Shown: positions 22,745 through 38,389, counted from the first letter of the stretch. The stretch: DNA of 64,000 nucleotides from Xestospongia bergquistia (GCA_963965975.1 OZ014417.1:2523821-2587820), one strand, 5' to 3'. Translations and numbers: made by a program. Notes: generated from the letters alone by a model not told the origin.

Positions 22745-23829
22745 TCATCTTCTGAGAAAGTAGTCTATTGCTGCAGAGAAGGCAGCGAAAGCACCACACC
22801 CAATAGCACCAGCTTGAACACCAGCTACACAGTAGAAACATTAAGTGTTACTGCTAACAATCATTAAAATTAGAATACTAATTCTTATATATATATATTA
22901 AAATATGCACTTAAATATATCATTATTATCAATTGAAATATTTTACTTATGTTTTGAATCTGTAGACCATTTCTTTTAATATCTATTGTCTTACCTCGTA
23001 GTCCTAATACTCCTCCTGTAATACAACCTGACATTATACTATTACTCATACCTCCTTGGCCTCTATACTTAAAAGAGAAAAAACACAGTATATTAAGTTA
23101 GCTCAAAATTTTGGGCATTGATTACTGTTTCTAGGAGGCACTCTGTTCCTGAAAACATGGCTCCAACTAGTGCAAAATTCTTAGCATATGATCGCCCTCT
23201 CTGGGTCATTTCTTTCATAGCATCTCGAGCTGTCTGCTTTGTAGGATCATCAGTAATAGCAGGATCGAGTCCAGCTGTAAAGAGACCAAATGCCCCTCCT
23301 AATAAATAGCCTAATGAAAGACAGAAATAGCTTATAGTGAGCACAAAAATTCCTTGTATTTTAGAAGATAAAATGACTTAAGCAAAAAAACAACATTTCA
23401 TTGATAATAATCTATGTTATGGAGTGGATACACATTATATTAATAAAATTATACATTTAAAGAGCCATAAATAGTACAGACTTCATGTCCAGGATTGAAA
23501 ACAGAAATGCATAGGAAGTAGTGTGGGTGTTTCCAATCCCAGACACATAGTCTATACTATGTATGATAGAGCTAATGTATGTTACAGTCCCTACCTATAA
23601 CACAACTGGTAATAGTTTTGAAAGTACAACTAGTCAATGCAGCTTCCATTCTCAATTCTGTTTCAGATTTAGGTCTTGTGGTATACTCTAACCAAGGATA
23701 TGGTTTGACCTGGCTACCTAATACAGTCTGGCCTTGTCTCATGTGATCTACTAACTCTGGTAGAGTAAACCGATCACTGATTATGAGTCCTGAGCTAAAT
23801 TTTTTCTCAGTGTCCTCAATTCTTGCCAT
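22745..23829 (-). CDS. TIMM22: Mitochondrial import inner membrane translocase TIM22
   Basis: Four exons (23595-23829, 23126-23310, 22995-23067, 22745-22824) give 190 aa; the human protein is 194 aa. The Tim17/22/23 region is clear: LGGAFGLFTAGLDP, QRGRSYAKNFALVGAMFSGTECLLE, SGCITGGVLGLR, GAIGCGAFAAFSAAIDYFLR. The glycine-rich membrane segments and the paired cysteines typical of TIM22 are present. It forms the carrier translocase that inserts multispanning proteins into the inner mitochondrial membrane. Start at 23829 gives MARIEDTEKKF; an upstream in-frame codon lies in the shared promoter. Head-to-head with UQCR10 (74 bp), another mitochondrial gene. Confidence 0.95.
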
Positions 23830-23903
23830 TTTTCTGGTTCCACGTGGTTGACACACCCCTTACCACACCCAGATAGGCGTGGTACTTGACTGGAGGAATT
23901 AAA
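23830..23903. promoter_or_regulatory. Shared divergent promoter, TIMM22 / UQCR10
   Basis: Only 74 bp separate the ATGs of two mitochondrial inner-membrane protein genes. It contains GGCGTGG at 23876-23882, an E-box CACGTG at 23841 and two ACACCCC/CACACCC boxes. Co-regulation is likely but inferred. Confidence 0.65.
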
Positions 23904-24149
23904 ATGGCGTTAGGCAAGACTGTTTATAATATTTTCTTTAGAAGAACTTCCACTTTCTTCGTGACAGTTCTCGTTGGGGCTGTGTTCTTTGAAAGAGCAT
24001 TTGAAGCTTCAACTGATGCCTTATGGGATAGGATGAATAAAGGAGTAAGGAGAAGAATAAATCTATTTTATGATTCTTTGTTGTCTATTTTTATCTCAAT
24101 ATAGAGACTATGGAAACATATTAAAGACAATTATGAAGAAGAAGAGTAG
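23904..24149 (+). CDS. UQCR10: Cytochrome b-c1 complex subunit 9 (QCR9/UQCR10)
   Basis: Two exons (23904-24044, 24105-24149) give 61 aa; the human protein is 63 aa. The spelling tracks the family: YNIFFRRTSTFFVTVLVG as the membrane anchor, FFERAFEASTDALWDRMN, then LWKHIKDNYEEEE after the intron. It is a small single-pass subunit of respiratory complex III. Confidence 0.93.
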
Positions 24150-24399
24150 CTGGCATAAACCAATTATATTAACTGATTATAGGAGTTCAGTGACAACTGT
24201 TTAGAAACAAGTGGCATGTTTTAATATTGTTAAAATACTTATTTATATTGCAGATACACTGCTAATAAGTTAACCTATGATACTACAATGTAATTAAAAT
24301 CTGCGTTGTTAAACTTAAAGGGGTGGAGGTAATAAACTTTCAGTCTTTGGTTATGTCCGGATATTGTTAGTAAACTATTTTCGAAATACCTGAAACAAG

Positions 24400-27211
<2,812 letters not shown>

Positions 27212-27655
27212 ACTATATTGACATATAGCATATAGTGATGGTAAAAGTGAATATTATATTAAGAGAAGAGAACAAACATGATATTTCTAAAAATACATTT
27301 AGATTTTTTTATAACACTTGTTTACATAGCAGTGAAATTCATTTATACACAAATAATCAACTTTTTTACTTACTTATAAACAATTACAGCAATTTAGATG
27401 TAGAACCTTAAAAGCATGAGTTGCCATTAACATCCTTAAGAGTTGCCATGAGCATAATAGATACTAGCTGCTACATTCATGACATATGTCATGGATTTCA
27501 CTATGTCTCAATTTGTTCTGCCTAATGGTTTATGGAGCCTCCATAGGTTTTAAAAACTATGGCAGGTACCAGGCTAGGGAATCCTCCATATAAACACAAC
27601 AAGATTCATCAAACACTAAACACTATACAGAGAGTAAGATGTCATCCAGTTTAAT
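27212..27655. other. Intergenic, no gene seen
   Basis: AT-rich spacer after PHAF1 and before the large duplicated block. A short imperfect palindrome lies around 27520-27565. No exon supported. Confidence 0.5.
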
Positions 27656-28807
27656 GTTACTGCATTACATGTTAATCTATTGCTACTAGTATATATAAAG
27701 TAGTAACACTTAATATACTGAAAGGTGACAGTGATTATGTAGTCTCTCTGATCTGTATGGATCCCATCTAGTTTGTTGATATCTTGTGAGAGTACTGAAC
27801 TTTGTAAATATACAACAAACAAATAAAATGACAAATAAAGATTTATTTTAATGATTAAAAGCAATAATAAAAATAATTGCCTGAAAAAACTTATTTAAAA
27901 ATAACAGAAATTAAAATTTCAATTGTTGAAGAGTTCAATCAAAGAAGGTCTCCATAGAATCTATTACTAGATCATCAGCACACGACTAGCGAGGAACGGC
28001 AAACGTGTGACATATCATTATGGCGGGAAAATATGACATTATGGCGGGAAAACATAACAGCAGCACACGCGTTCAGCAAAAACCTTACAAAACACTTAAT
28101 AGGTTTTTAATTTAATTATTAAAAAAATAATAAAATAATTAATTAAATAATTTTGCTTTTTGTTAAAAAAATTAATGATCTAAAGAATTAGTAATATGAT
28201 GATACAATAGATGTAAGAAAATTAATAAGAATTCATTCAGTATGATTGTAGTTGTTTAGTAGTAATGATAAAAATTGAATTCTAAACTGATTCACTTTTC
28301 AAAGTTACATTAAATCTAGAGTCAAAATTTCTAAGTTGGTTATTAGAGAATCAAGTTAAAATATAACTAAAATTAAGATAATTGACTTTCGACAAGTTTT
28401 AGTTAAAAATGTTTTTTTGAGAAGTTCAATATAATAAATTAAAAACAATATACTAACAAACTATTAAAAAACATGAAAAAAACTACAATAAAAAAAATTA
28501 ATAAAAAATAACATAAAATATGACAGTTTTAGTAGTTGAAAGTCCCCATAAGTCCAGTCACTCCACAAGTAGAGAACATAGAGAAAGAGAGAGATAGTTG
28601 TAACAACTGGATTGCTAAAGAATGAATGAAATGGATGGATGGAGAAATAGCTCACCTTCTTCAACAGTGCTGCTCCTGCAAGGAAAGGAAAAAGTAGTTA
28701 TTAACTGAACTGGTGGAGACAATGAATGGATAGAGAGTGAAGAGAGACAGAGGAAGTGAAAAGGGACCACCAACACATACACACACACGCACCCTAGAAG
28801 ATCAGAG

Positions 28808-28880
28808 CTCCTCCCCGCCACCTGGCGGCCTAGGATATTAAAAAAAATTTTTTTTTAGGCCGCCAGGCGGCAGGGAGGAG
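28808..28880. repeat. GC-rich inverted repeat with A/T loop
   Basis: 25-bp arms with two mismatches (core GCCTGGCGGCCTA) around an A-run then T-run. It stands out in very AT-rich DNA and could be two abutting transposon ends or a foldback element. Repeated at 35211-35284. Confidence 0.75.
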
Positions 28881-30038
28881 ATGATTAATAGGATTTGTAT
28901 GAGTGTGTGTATAATGTATGGGCTGAATAGCCCAAAATAAAATAAAAATAAAAATAAAAAGAAGAGGAAAGAAGGCTTGAAGGAAGACAGAAGAGACCAG
29001 GCAGAAGAGCGACTCATCTTTTACATCCAGAGAACGTCAGAGAAGAACAGGCAAAAACATCAGAGAAGAACCGTCAAGAGAACATCACAGAAGAACAGTC
29101 AAGAACATCAGAAGACACAGAGAAGCACAGTCAAGAACATCATCAGAAGACATCAAAGAAGAACAGTCAAGATCAACAGAGAACACTAGAGAAGAACAGT
29201 CGAGTCCTGTAGGAAAGAAGAGAGAGGAAAAATTTATTTTAAAATTCAAAAAACCAATTGACAAAAATTAAAAATAAAAAGTTTGAGAACAAAAGAAGAA
29301 AAAAAAAAAAGAAAAGAAACAGATAAAGATGACATAACTAAAATAAAAAGATGATCCAGCGACGAGAGGTTATCCAACGATGAGACGAGTTATCCAACGA
29401 AGTACGAGATGATCCAACGATGAGGCGAATCGTAGAGAACATAGAGGAAGAAAGAGAGAGTTATTTGTAACAACTGCAGGATAGATGTGAGATGGATGGA
29501 TGGAGAGATAACTCACCTTATAATTAAAGTATGGAAAATGAAGTACTTTTATATTATCAAGAAATATCGTCATGCTTGAAATTGACAACCAGGCAACACA
29601 AGCTTGTGACAAATTTGGCGGGAAACAAGTACACGCGTGATCAACATTATTTGATTTTTAATTGATTTTTAATTGATTTGATTAACGACTAATTGAAATC
29701 TTCAAATATACAAGTATTTTTAACATTATACAAATTATTAGTAGAAAGAAATATAGTTTTAAAGCAATGTGTATATACAATTAAAGGTATAATATATTCT
29801 ATCAGAAACTTCCAAACTAAACAGTTTAGCGGTTTCAGCATTTTCTATAACAATATATGGCAGAAAGAAGGTAGCAGCTTCTGCTAAGGGTGGAAAAATG
29901 AGAATTCAAATGACTTCCATTTAATTGTCATAGGTAAGTACATATAGTACAACTGGTGTGATATATTGTGTGTCTAATTTATCTCTTCAGCCATTTGAAC
30001 ATTTGAACATAGCTGTCTCCTTCATATCTACACTACTT

Positions 30039-30164
30039 TCATTAATTCATAATATTGTGAACCATTCTGTACAAGTGAGGTTATTAGAATGAAAGAAAGG
30101 GAATGGAATTTAAAACCGGGACATAATTAGCTACTTTTAAACCTGTTCATCTTTGTATTAAACA
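30039..30164. repeat. Dispersed ~120-bp repeat, copy 1
   Basis: Begins at CATTCTGTACAAGT and ends near CCTGTTCATCTTTGTATT. Related copies lie at 32960-33060, 33237-33333 and 36470-36580. The two middle copies lie in the spacer between the big duplicates and are more diverged. Confidence 0.75.
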
Positions 30165-30778
30165 TACAATTTTACTTTCTTTATAAGCAAATTACATGTA
30201 CATGTACATGTACCTAGGTATATGTACATGTATATATGGTAATATTGATATGCAAGCTACCTTCAATAGGTACATGTATATGTAATATGGCATCCAAGCT
30301 ACTCTCGATAGCTAATGAGGGCAGCTTCCATACCATTATTACCATATTAAATGTACATGTGCACCTACTGAGGATAGTTTCCATACTGTATTGCATATAC
30401 ATGTACATGTACACCTATTGAGGATAGCTTGTATACTGTCATTACCAGATTACATATATATGTATACCATTACTACCATATTACATGTACAAGTACATGT
30501 ACTTAATGAGGGTAGCTTTAATACCTTTATTACAATATTATATAGACCTATTGAGGTTTGGTTCAAATGTAGACAGTTTCTCTTGAAATTCTTTATTATT
30601 TCTTAGAGCACTCTACAATATTTTGATATAATTTTTTCTATTTTAGTAAAGTGATGTGTTTGTGATATATATAAGATAGAAAATAGCCTGTAAAGATTAG
30701 AATGATAGTTCTGAACCATGAGAATCAAATAGAACCAGAATGAAACATGGGAATGAATCATTATTAGCAACACACTTA

Positions 30779-31590
30779 CCTTATGTTGGTCATTCTTCAT
30801 GGTAGCATACTTCACTAACTGGTTCTCTAGTGCTGTGATATGATCTTTACATTCTACGAGTTCTCATTCCTTGGTGCCCAGGACTGAGTCTTTAGGCTCT
30901 AGAACAAAATATAATTTTCTATTGTCTCTTTTAGTTCTGTTAGTCTCTTGTCATAGGATGGGTTAGATGACAACTAAATGGACAAATGTAATGCTGAATG
31001 GATGTATAGTATGTTAAATAGATGTATGGTATGTTGAATGGATGTATGATTTGTTAAATGGATTCATAGTAGAACATAACAAATGATGAAATGGATTAAG
31101 ATTTTAACCACACCCACCAAACTTACGACTTCTAACGTTTCCTTTCCACTTTCATATTGTTTTAATTTTCCTTCTAATCATTTGACGTGCCCCTCCCATT
31201 GTGCAGAGACTCATTCTAAATTAGTTTGAAAACATTTGTTCTCCTCTTACAAAGCAACAACATCAACATCAGATAATCCCTACAGAAATGATGCAGCCAG
31301 ATCATGTGACCAGATCTTGACAAACTATAACTACCCACTCACATAATGAGAGAAGTACAAGGCATATATATTAACTACATGTATTGAGACATCTATGTAC
31401 ATGTACATGTATAGTTGATAAGAATATTAAAATAGCAACAAAGGCACCAATATAACTATACCTGTATATTAGATTTTGAAAACCAGAATTACCAGTAGTT
31501 CCTATAGATGTATTCTGCTTTGCAGAACTAGTCTTGTAAGGTCATCTCCTCAAGAGACTAAGATAGAACTACATGTGACTAGTAATAATT
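30779..31590 (-). pseudogene. Coiled-coil protein pseudogene, copy A
   Basis: On the minus strand, exon-like blocks with good splice sites read as a heptad-rich protein interrupted by stops. One block ends at a GTAAGT donor near 30779 and includes CKDHITALENQLVKYA after an in-frame TGA. A block near 30910-30950 reads YDKRLTELKETIEN. A block near 31125-31285 reads SAQWEGHV, TGA, LEGKLKQYESGKETLEV, with a further TAA and TGA upstream. The same stops occur in copy B, so decay came before the duplication. Parent family not recognised. Confidence 0.6.
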
Positions 31591-32352
31591 TCCCACCATT
31601 CATGGCTTCTTTACTGTTTTACTTTGAATGGACAAGATCTCTTATATAGGTCAGTGAATAAATTAGATAAACTTGAACATATTGAATAGTTTTTTCCTAT
31701 TTCTTAGAGCAAGCCACATCAATAACTAGCTCCACCCACCAGACATTACTAATTATATATTCATGAGTACTATTAACAGGCAAGGACTCATTACTTTCAG
31801 ATTGTTTACATCTCATATATCATTCTTTAAAAAAACTGTTTGAAAAGTACATTATGCATATTGAATAAGGTTTTTTCCTTTTTATTAAATATAACTGCTC
31901 ATATAATTGTTAATGGAGAACAGAAGTTTGAGCTGCTTATTGTAACTTCTGTTAACAGTAGACCAAATTATTATTTTATGATATTTAAATGGTTGGATAT
32001 AAATAGATTAAGAAAGCTGCCTATATGATAACATATGTTTTATGGATGTCTTTTGTTTAAGGTCATACCATTATTTTTTTCAGCTTGTTTGAAATGCTAT
32101 ATTGTCATTGCTACATTTAATGACTTTTTTACAACTTTTAATTTACATATATGACAATTACTGTTGCTCCATTTGGGGCAATGTATGCCTGCCACAGATA
32201 GAGTTAATAATAACTTATAAACTTTATAAAATATAAGATATTATATTTCAAGAACAAAACACAATCACAATGCCAAAAACTAAGTAGAATATGTCGATAA
32301 ACTCAAGAAATGCTAAGTGGTTCATATATATACATACATATATACACACATA

Positions 32353-32353
<1 letters not shown>

Positions 32354-32434
<81 letters not shown>
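32354..32434. repeat. (TA)n microsatellite
   Basis: Pure TA dinucleotides at the right end of copy A, paired with a similar tract at 38393-38442 at the right end of copy B. Confidence 0.95.
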
Positions 32435-32437
<3 letters not shown>

Positions 32438-33943
32438 AGATATATAATAATACTAGATGATGTGACTGAGTCTGAAAATGGGGTCCCCTTTGCACAAAAT
32501 TTTCAACAAACATTTCAAAATAAACAGTTGCTACAAAAATAGGAGGTCTACAAAATTTGGTATGAAGGGATTTTGCTTCCTACATAGAAAATTTAGTAAA
32601 ATTACTGCTTAAAATGACCATGTAGCAACTATTTATATGTAAGTTTGTTTGAATTTTCTCACACGATAAGATCCCCTCTATTAGACATGGTCACAATATT
32701 ATAACATAGTACAATGTCTATATCTTCTTAATCTACAAATAAGTTCTTCTTCATGTAATGAAAACTGAAATTATAAAAATTATCAAGTAAATTGGGGATG
32801 ACCCTACCAAATACAAAATAACTATGATAATTACCTGTAGAGTTATTACGTCACTTCTCATAAATGATTGTTCCGTTAAAAGATCTTGAAAATGTTTAGT
32901 TTTAATATTAAAAATGTAAATTGCCTACAGAGATCTTCTTTCTGCCATATATTGTGGATCATTCTGTACAAGTAAGGTATCTGAATGAAAGAGAGGGAAA
33001 TGGAATTTAAAATTGGAAAATAATCTACCCTCTTTCAGACCTGTTCATCTCTATATTAAATTTTTATTCAATGTATTAGTTGTTTATTTACCAGCTTCAT
33101 TCTCTTTTACTAGAGCAGATATCGTAGATGTAAAGGACTATGGTACAGCTCCTATTGAATAATGAACCTAGAGATAGGGTTACTATAGCAACAGTTGTCA
33201 TAGTAACAAAGTGGTTAATCAATAATAACTTATAACATTCTGTACAAGTATTTGAATGAAAGAGAGGGAAATAGAACCTAAAATAGGAAAATAATCTAGC
33301 TATTTTTAGACCTGTTCATCTTTGTATTAAACTTATAAGTTGTATTTAATGCTGCTTCTTACCCATACTGACACTGGGACAATTAAAAAGGGGTTAAAAA
33401 AGTAAAGACCCGCCTACTTTAATGAAGATTCACAGGGTATTACTGTCAATGGTCCAGCTCACTGCAATGCCAGAGGACCAACATTAGGCAAATGGTTGAT
33501 CTTCAAACATATATCCTGTATTGATAAGGTCTGGGGGACAATAAGTCAGACTGTGGTATCTGATGAACCGCTGCTAAAGTGTCGACAATGAAAGTCAACC
33601 CAAATTCTTCAGACCCAAACATTAAAGTGATATGTGTGTATACTACAGCAGAAGAAGTTAATTCCTTATTTATGTGAGATAATATAATATAAAGTGGCAT
33701 GTTGTGTGTATCATCAAGTCGAGACATTTGTCTTATCACCAATATGAACCAATTGAGTACAACATCATTTGGCCACACCCAATTCCATTGACCATAAACT
33801 GCACTCTTGTACCACAAATGCCTAATACTGTCTATACTTAAAAATGTATCATTTAATACGATTCCAATTAAAACTGTTTTATTGCCAAACTTTACATTTT
33901 TATATTTACCATAAATAAAATTGTATATTTGTTATTTAGACAC
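32435..33943. other. Spacer between the two large duplicates
   Basis: About 1.5 kb not shared by both big copies. It holds two copies of the ~120-bp dispersed repeat (32960-33060, 33237-33333). It also holds a minus-strand open frame at 33503-33817 of 104 codons without ATG, rich in Trp and aromatic residues (KSAVYGQWNWVWPNDVV), whose family was not recognised; it could be a transposon fragment. Confidence 0.6.
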
Positions 33944-34329
33944 GTTACTGCATTACATGTTAATCTATTGCTACTAGTATATATCATCAAGTAGTAACAC
34001 TTAATATACAGAGACAGAGAGGAAGATCTTTGAGTTGGAAGGTGACAGTGATTATGCAGTCTTTCTGATCTGTACAGATCTCATCCAGTTTGTTTATATC
34101 TTGTGAAAGTACTGAACTTTGTAAATATACAACAAACAAATAAAATGACAAATAAACATTTATTTTAATGATTAAAAGCAATAATAAAAATAATTGCCTG
34201 AAAAAACTTAATTAAAAATAACAGAAATTAAAATTTCAATTTGTGAAGAGTTCAATCAAAGAAGGTCTCCATAGAATCTATTACTAGATCATCGACACAC
34301 GACTAGCGAGGAACGCAAACGTGTGACAT

Positions 34330-34490
34330 ATTATTATGGCGGGAAAATATGACATTATGGCGGGAAAACATAACAGCAGGACACGCGTTCAGCAAAAACA
34401 TTACAAGACATCATTATGGCGGGGAAAATATGACATTATGGCGGGAAAACATAACAGCAGCACACGCGTTCAGCAAAAACGTTACAAGAA
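34330..34490. repeat. Tandem ~60-bp units with E2F-like GGCGGGAA boxes
   Basis: Two tandem units, each with two ATGGCGGGAAAA boxes and a CACGCGTTCAGCAAAAAC segment. Copy A has one unit (28018-28082). A further TTTGGCGGGAAAC occurs at 29614 and 36028. GGCGGGAA is the reverse complement of the E2F consensus TTCCCGCC. Confidence 0.7.
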
Positions 34491-35210
34491 CAGAAAAATA
34501 CTTAATAGGTTTTTAATTTAATTATTAAAAAAATAATAAAAAAATTAATTAAGTAATTTTGCTTTTTGTTAAAAAAATTAATGATCTAAAGAATTAGTAA
34601 TATGATGATACAATAGATGTAAGAAAATTAATAAGAATTCATTCAGTATGATTGTAGTTGCTTAGTAATGATAAAAATTGAATTCTAAACTGATTCACTT
34701 TTCAAAGTTACATTAAATCTAGAGTCAAAATTTCTAAGTTGGTTATTAGAGAATCAAGTTAAAATATAACTAAAATTAAGATAATTGACTTTCGACAAGT
34801 TTTAGTTAAAATGTTTTTTTGAGAAGTTCAATATAATAAATTACAAACAATATACTAACAAACTATTGAAAAAAACTACAATAAAAAATAAAATAAAAAA
34901 TAACATAAAATATGACAGTTTCAGTAGTTGAAAGTCCCCAAGAGTCCAGTCACTCCACAAGTAGAGAACATAGAGAAAGAGAGAGATAGTTGTAACAACT
35001 GGATTGCTAAAGAATGAATGAAATGGATGGATGGAGAGATAGCTCACCTTCTTCAACAGTGCTGCTCCTGCAAGGAAAGGAAAAAGTAGTTATTAACTGA
35101 ACTGGTGGAGACAATGAATGGATAGAGAGTGAAGAGAGACAGAGGAAGTGAAAAGGGACCACCAACACACACACACACAGCACACACACACGCACCCTAG
35201 AAGATCAGAG

Positions 35211-35284
35211 CTCCTCCCCGCCACCTGGCGGCCTAGGATATTAAAAAAATTTTTTTTTTTAGGCCGCCAGGCGGCAGGGAGGAG
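35211..35284. repeat. GC-rich inverted repeat, copy B
   Basis: Same hairpin as at 28808-28880 with a slightly longer T-run in the loop. Confidence 0.75.
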
Positions 35285-36469
35285 ATGATTAATAGGATTT
35301 GTATGAGTGTGTGTATAATGTATGGGCTGAATAGCCCAAAATAAAATAAAAATAAAAATAAAAAGAAGAGGAAAGAAGGCTTGAAGGAAGACAGAAGAGA
35401 CCAGGCAGGAGAGCGACTCATCTTTTACATCCAGAGAACGTCAGAGAAGAACAGGCAAGAACATCAGAGAAGAACCGTCAAGAGAACATCACAGAAGAAC
35501 AGTCAAGAACATCAGAAGACATAGAGAAACACAGTCAAGAACATCATCAGAAGACATCAAAGAAGAACAGTCAAGATCAACAGAGAACACCAGAGAAGAA
35601 CAGTCGAGTCCTGTAGGAAAGAAGAGAGAGGAAAAATTTATTTTAAAATTCAAAAAATCAATTGACAAAAATTAAAAATAAAAAGTTTGAGAACAAAAGA
35701 AAAACAAATAAAAAAAAACAAAAAGAAAAGAAACAGATAAAGATGACATAACTAAAATAAAAAGATGATCCAGCGACGAGAGGTTATCCAACGATGAGAC
35801 GAGTTATCCAACGAAGTACGAGATGATCCAACGATGAGGCGAATCGTAGAGAACATAGAGGAAGAAAGAGAGAGTTATTTGTAACAACTGCAGGATAGAT
35901 GTGAGATGGATGGATGGAGAGATAACTCACCTTATAATTAAAGTATGGAAAATGAAGTACTTTTATATTATCAAGAAATATCGTCATGCTTGAAATTGAC
36001 AACCAGGCAACACAAGCTTGTGACAAATTTGGCGGGAAACAAGTACACGCGTGATCAACATTATTTGATTTTTAATTGATTTTTAATTGATTTGATTAAC
36101 GACTAATTGAAATCTTCAAATATACAAGTATTTTTAACATTATACAAATTATTAGTAGAAAGAAATATAGTTTTAAAGCAATGTGTATATACAATTAAAG
36201 GTATAATATATTCTATCAGAAACTTCCAAACTAAACAGTTTAGCGGTTTCAGCATTTTCTATAACAATATATGGCAGAAAGAAGGTAGCAGCTTCTGCTA
36301 AGGGTGGAAAAGTGAGAATTCAAATGACTTCCATTTAATTGTCATAGGTAAGTACATAGAGTACAACTGGTGTGATATATTGTGTGTCTAATTTATCTCT
36401 TCAGCCATTTGAACATTTGAACATAGCTGTCTCCTTCATGTCTACACTACTTTCATTAATTCATAATAT

Positions 36470-36580
36470 TGTGAACCATTCTGTACAAGTGAGGTTATCA
36501 GAATGAAAGAAAGAGAAATGGAATTTAAAACCGGGACATAATTAGCTACTTTTAAACCTGTTCATCTTTGTATTAAACAT
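36470..36580. repeat. Dispersed ~120-bp repeat, copy 4
   Basis: Copy B counterpart of 30039-30164, starting at CATTCTGTACAAGTGAGG. Confidence 0.75.
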
Positions 36581-37192
36581 ACAATTTTACTTTCTTTATA
36601 AGCAAATTACATGTACATGTACGTGTACCTAGGTATATGTACATGTATATATGGTAATATTGATATGCAAGCTACCTTCAATAGGTACATGTATATGTAA
36701 TATGGCATGCAAGTTACTCTTGATAGCTATTGAGGGCAGCTTCCATACTGTTATTACCATATTAAATGTACATGTGCACCTATTGAGGATAGTTTCCATA
36801 CTGTACTGCATATACATGTACATGTACACCTATTGAGGATAGCTTGTATACTGTCATTACCAGATTACATATATATGTATACCATTACTACCATATTACA
36901 TGTACAAGTACATGTACTTAATGAGGGTAGCTTCAATACCTTTATTACCATATTATATAGACCTATTGAGGTTTGGTTCAAATGTAGACAGTTTCTCTTG
37001 AAATTCTTTATTATTTCTTAGAGCACTCTACAATATTTTGATATAATTTTTTCTATTTTAGTAAAGTGATGTGTTTGTGATATATATAAGATAGAAAATA
37101 GCCTGTAAAGATTAGAATGATAGTTCTGAACCACGAGAATCAAATAGAACCAGAATGAAACATGGGAATGAATCATTACTAGCAACACACTT

Positions 37193-37990
37193 ACCTTACC
37201 TTCATTCTTCATGATAGCATACTTCACTAACTGGTTCTCTAGTGCTGTGATATGATCTTTACATTTTACAAGTTCTCATTCCTTGGTGCCCAGGACTGAG
37301 TCTTTAGGCTCTAGAACAGAATATAATTTTCTATTGTCTCTTTTAGTTCTGTTAGTCTCTTGTCATAGGATGGGTCAGATCACAAATAAATGGATAAATG
37401 TAATGTTGAATGGATGTATAGTATGTTAAATGGGATGTTTGGTATGTTGAATGGATGTATGATTTGTTAAATGGATTCATAGTAGAACATAACAAATGAT
37501 GAAATGGATTAAGATTTTAACCACACCCACCAAACTTACGACTTCTAACGTTTCCTTTCCACTTTCATATTGTTTTAATTTTCCTTCTAATCATTTGACG
37601 TGCCCCTCCCATTGTGCAGAGACTCATTCTAAATTAGTTTGAAAACATTTGTTCTCCTCTTACAAAGCAACAACATCAACATCAGATAATCCCTACAGAA
37701 ATGATGCAGCCAGATCATGTGACCAGATCTTGACAAACTATAACTACCCACTCACATAATGAGAGAAGTACAAGGCATATATATTAACTACATGTATTGA
37801 GACATCTATGTACATGTACATGTATAGTTGATAAGAATATTAAAATAGCAACAAAGGCACCAATATAACTATACCTGTATATCAGATTTTGAAAACCAGA
37901 ATTACCAGTAGTTCCTACAGATGTATTCTCCTTTGCAGAACTTGTCTTGTAAGGTCATCTCCTCGAAAGACTAAGATAGAACTACATGTG
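37193..37990 (-). pseudogene. Coiled-coil protein pseudogene, copy B
   Basis: Duplicate of 30779-31590 with the same internal stops in the same places and the same splice-site remnants, plus a small deletion near the downstream donor (about 37197-37200). It cannot encode a continuous protein. Confidence 0.6.
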
Positions 37991-38389
37991 ACTAGTAATA
38001 ATTTCCCACCATTCATGGCTTCTTTACCGTTTTACTTTGAATGGACAAGATCTCAAGAACATCAGAAGACACAGAAAAGAACAGTCAAGAATATCATCAG
38101 AAGACATCAGCTTGTTTGAAATGCTATATTGTTATTGCTACATTTAATGAGTTTTTTAGAAATTTTTATTACATATATGACAATTACTGTTGCTCTATTT
38201 GGGGCAATCTATGCCTGCCACAGATATAGAGTTAATAATAACTTATAAACTTTATAAAATATAAGATATTATATTCCAAGAACAAAACAGAAAAAACAAA
38301 TGATAATGCCAAAAACTAAGTAGAATATGTCAATAAATTCAAGAAATGCTAAGTGGTTCATATACATACATACATATATACACATATAT

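Larger units (their letters stand above)
27656..32434. repeat. Copy A of large direct duplication
   Basis: Nearly identical to 33944-38442 (offset about 6.29 kb at the left end, 6.41 kb further in). Contents in order: GGCGGGAAA-type sites (28020-28050), AT-rich DNA, a GC-rich hairpin (28808-28880), a GGGCTGAATAGCCC hairpin with an (AAAAT)n tail (~28919), GA-rich minisatellite (28970-29200), ATCCAACGA-type minisatellite (29350-29425), TACATG-rich DNA (30190-30560), coiled-coil pseudogene (30779-31590), a segment missing from copy B (31642-32083), and a (TA)n tract at the right end. No intact gene. Confidence 0.9.

Noticed and set aside
29370..29612. 80-codon minus frame conserved exactly at 35784-36026
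   Set aside because: Identity only reflects the recent duplication; the frame starts at TTG, has no recognised domain and runs through a plausible splice donor.
32291..32542. Ile-Tyr repeat open frames over TA tracts
   Set aside because: Translation of (TA)n repeats on both strands, here and at 38269-38484 and 51783-52124; no splice or homology support.
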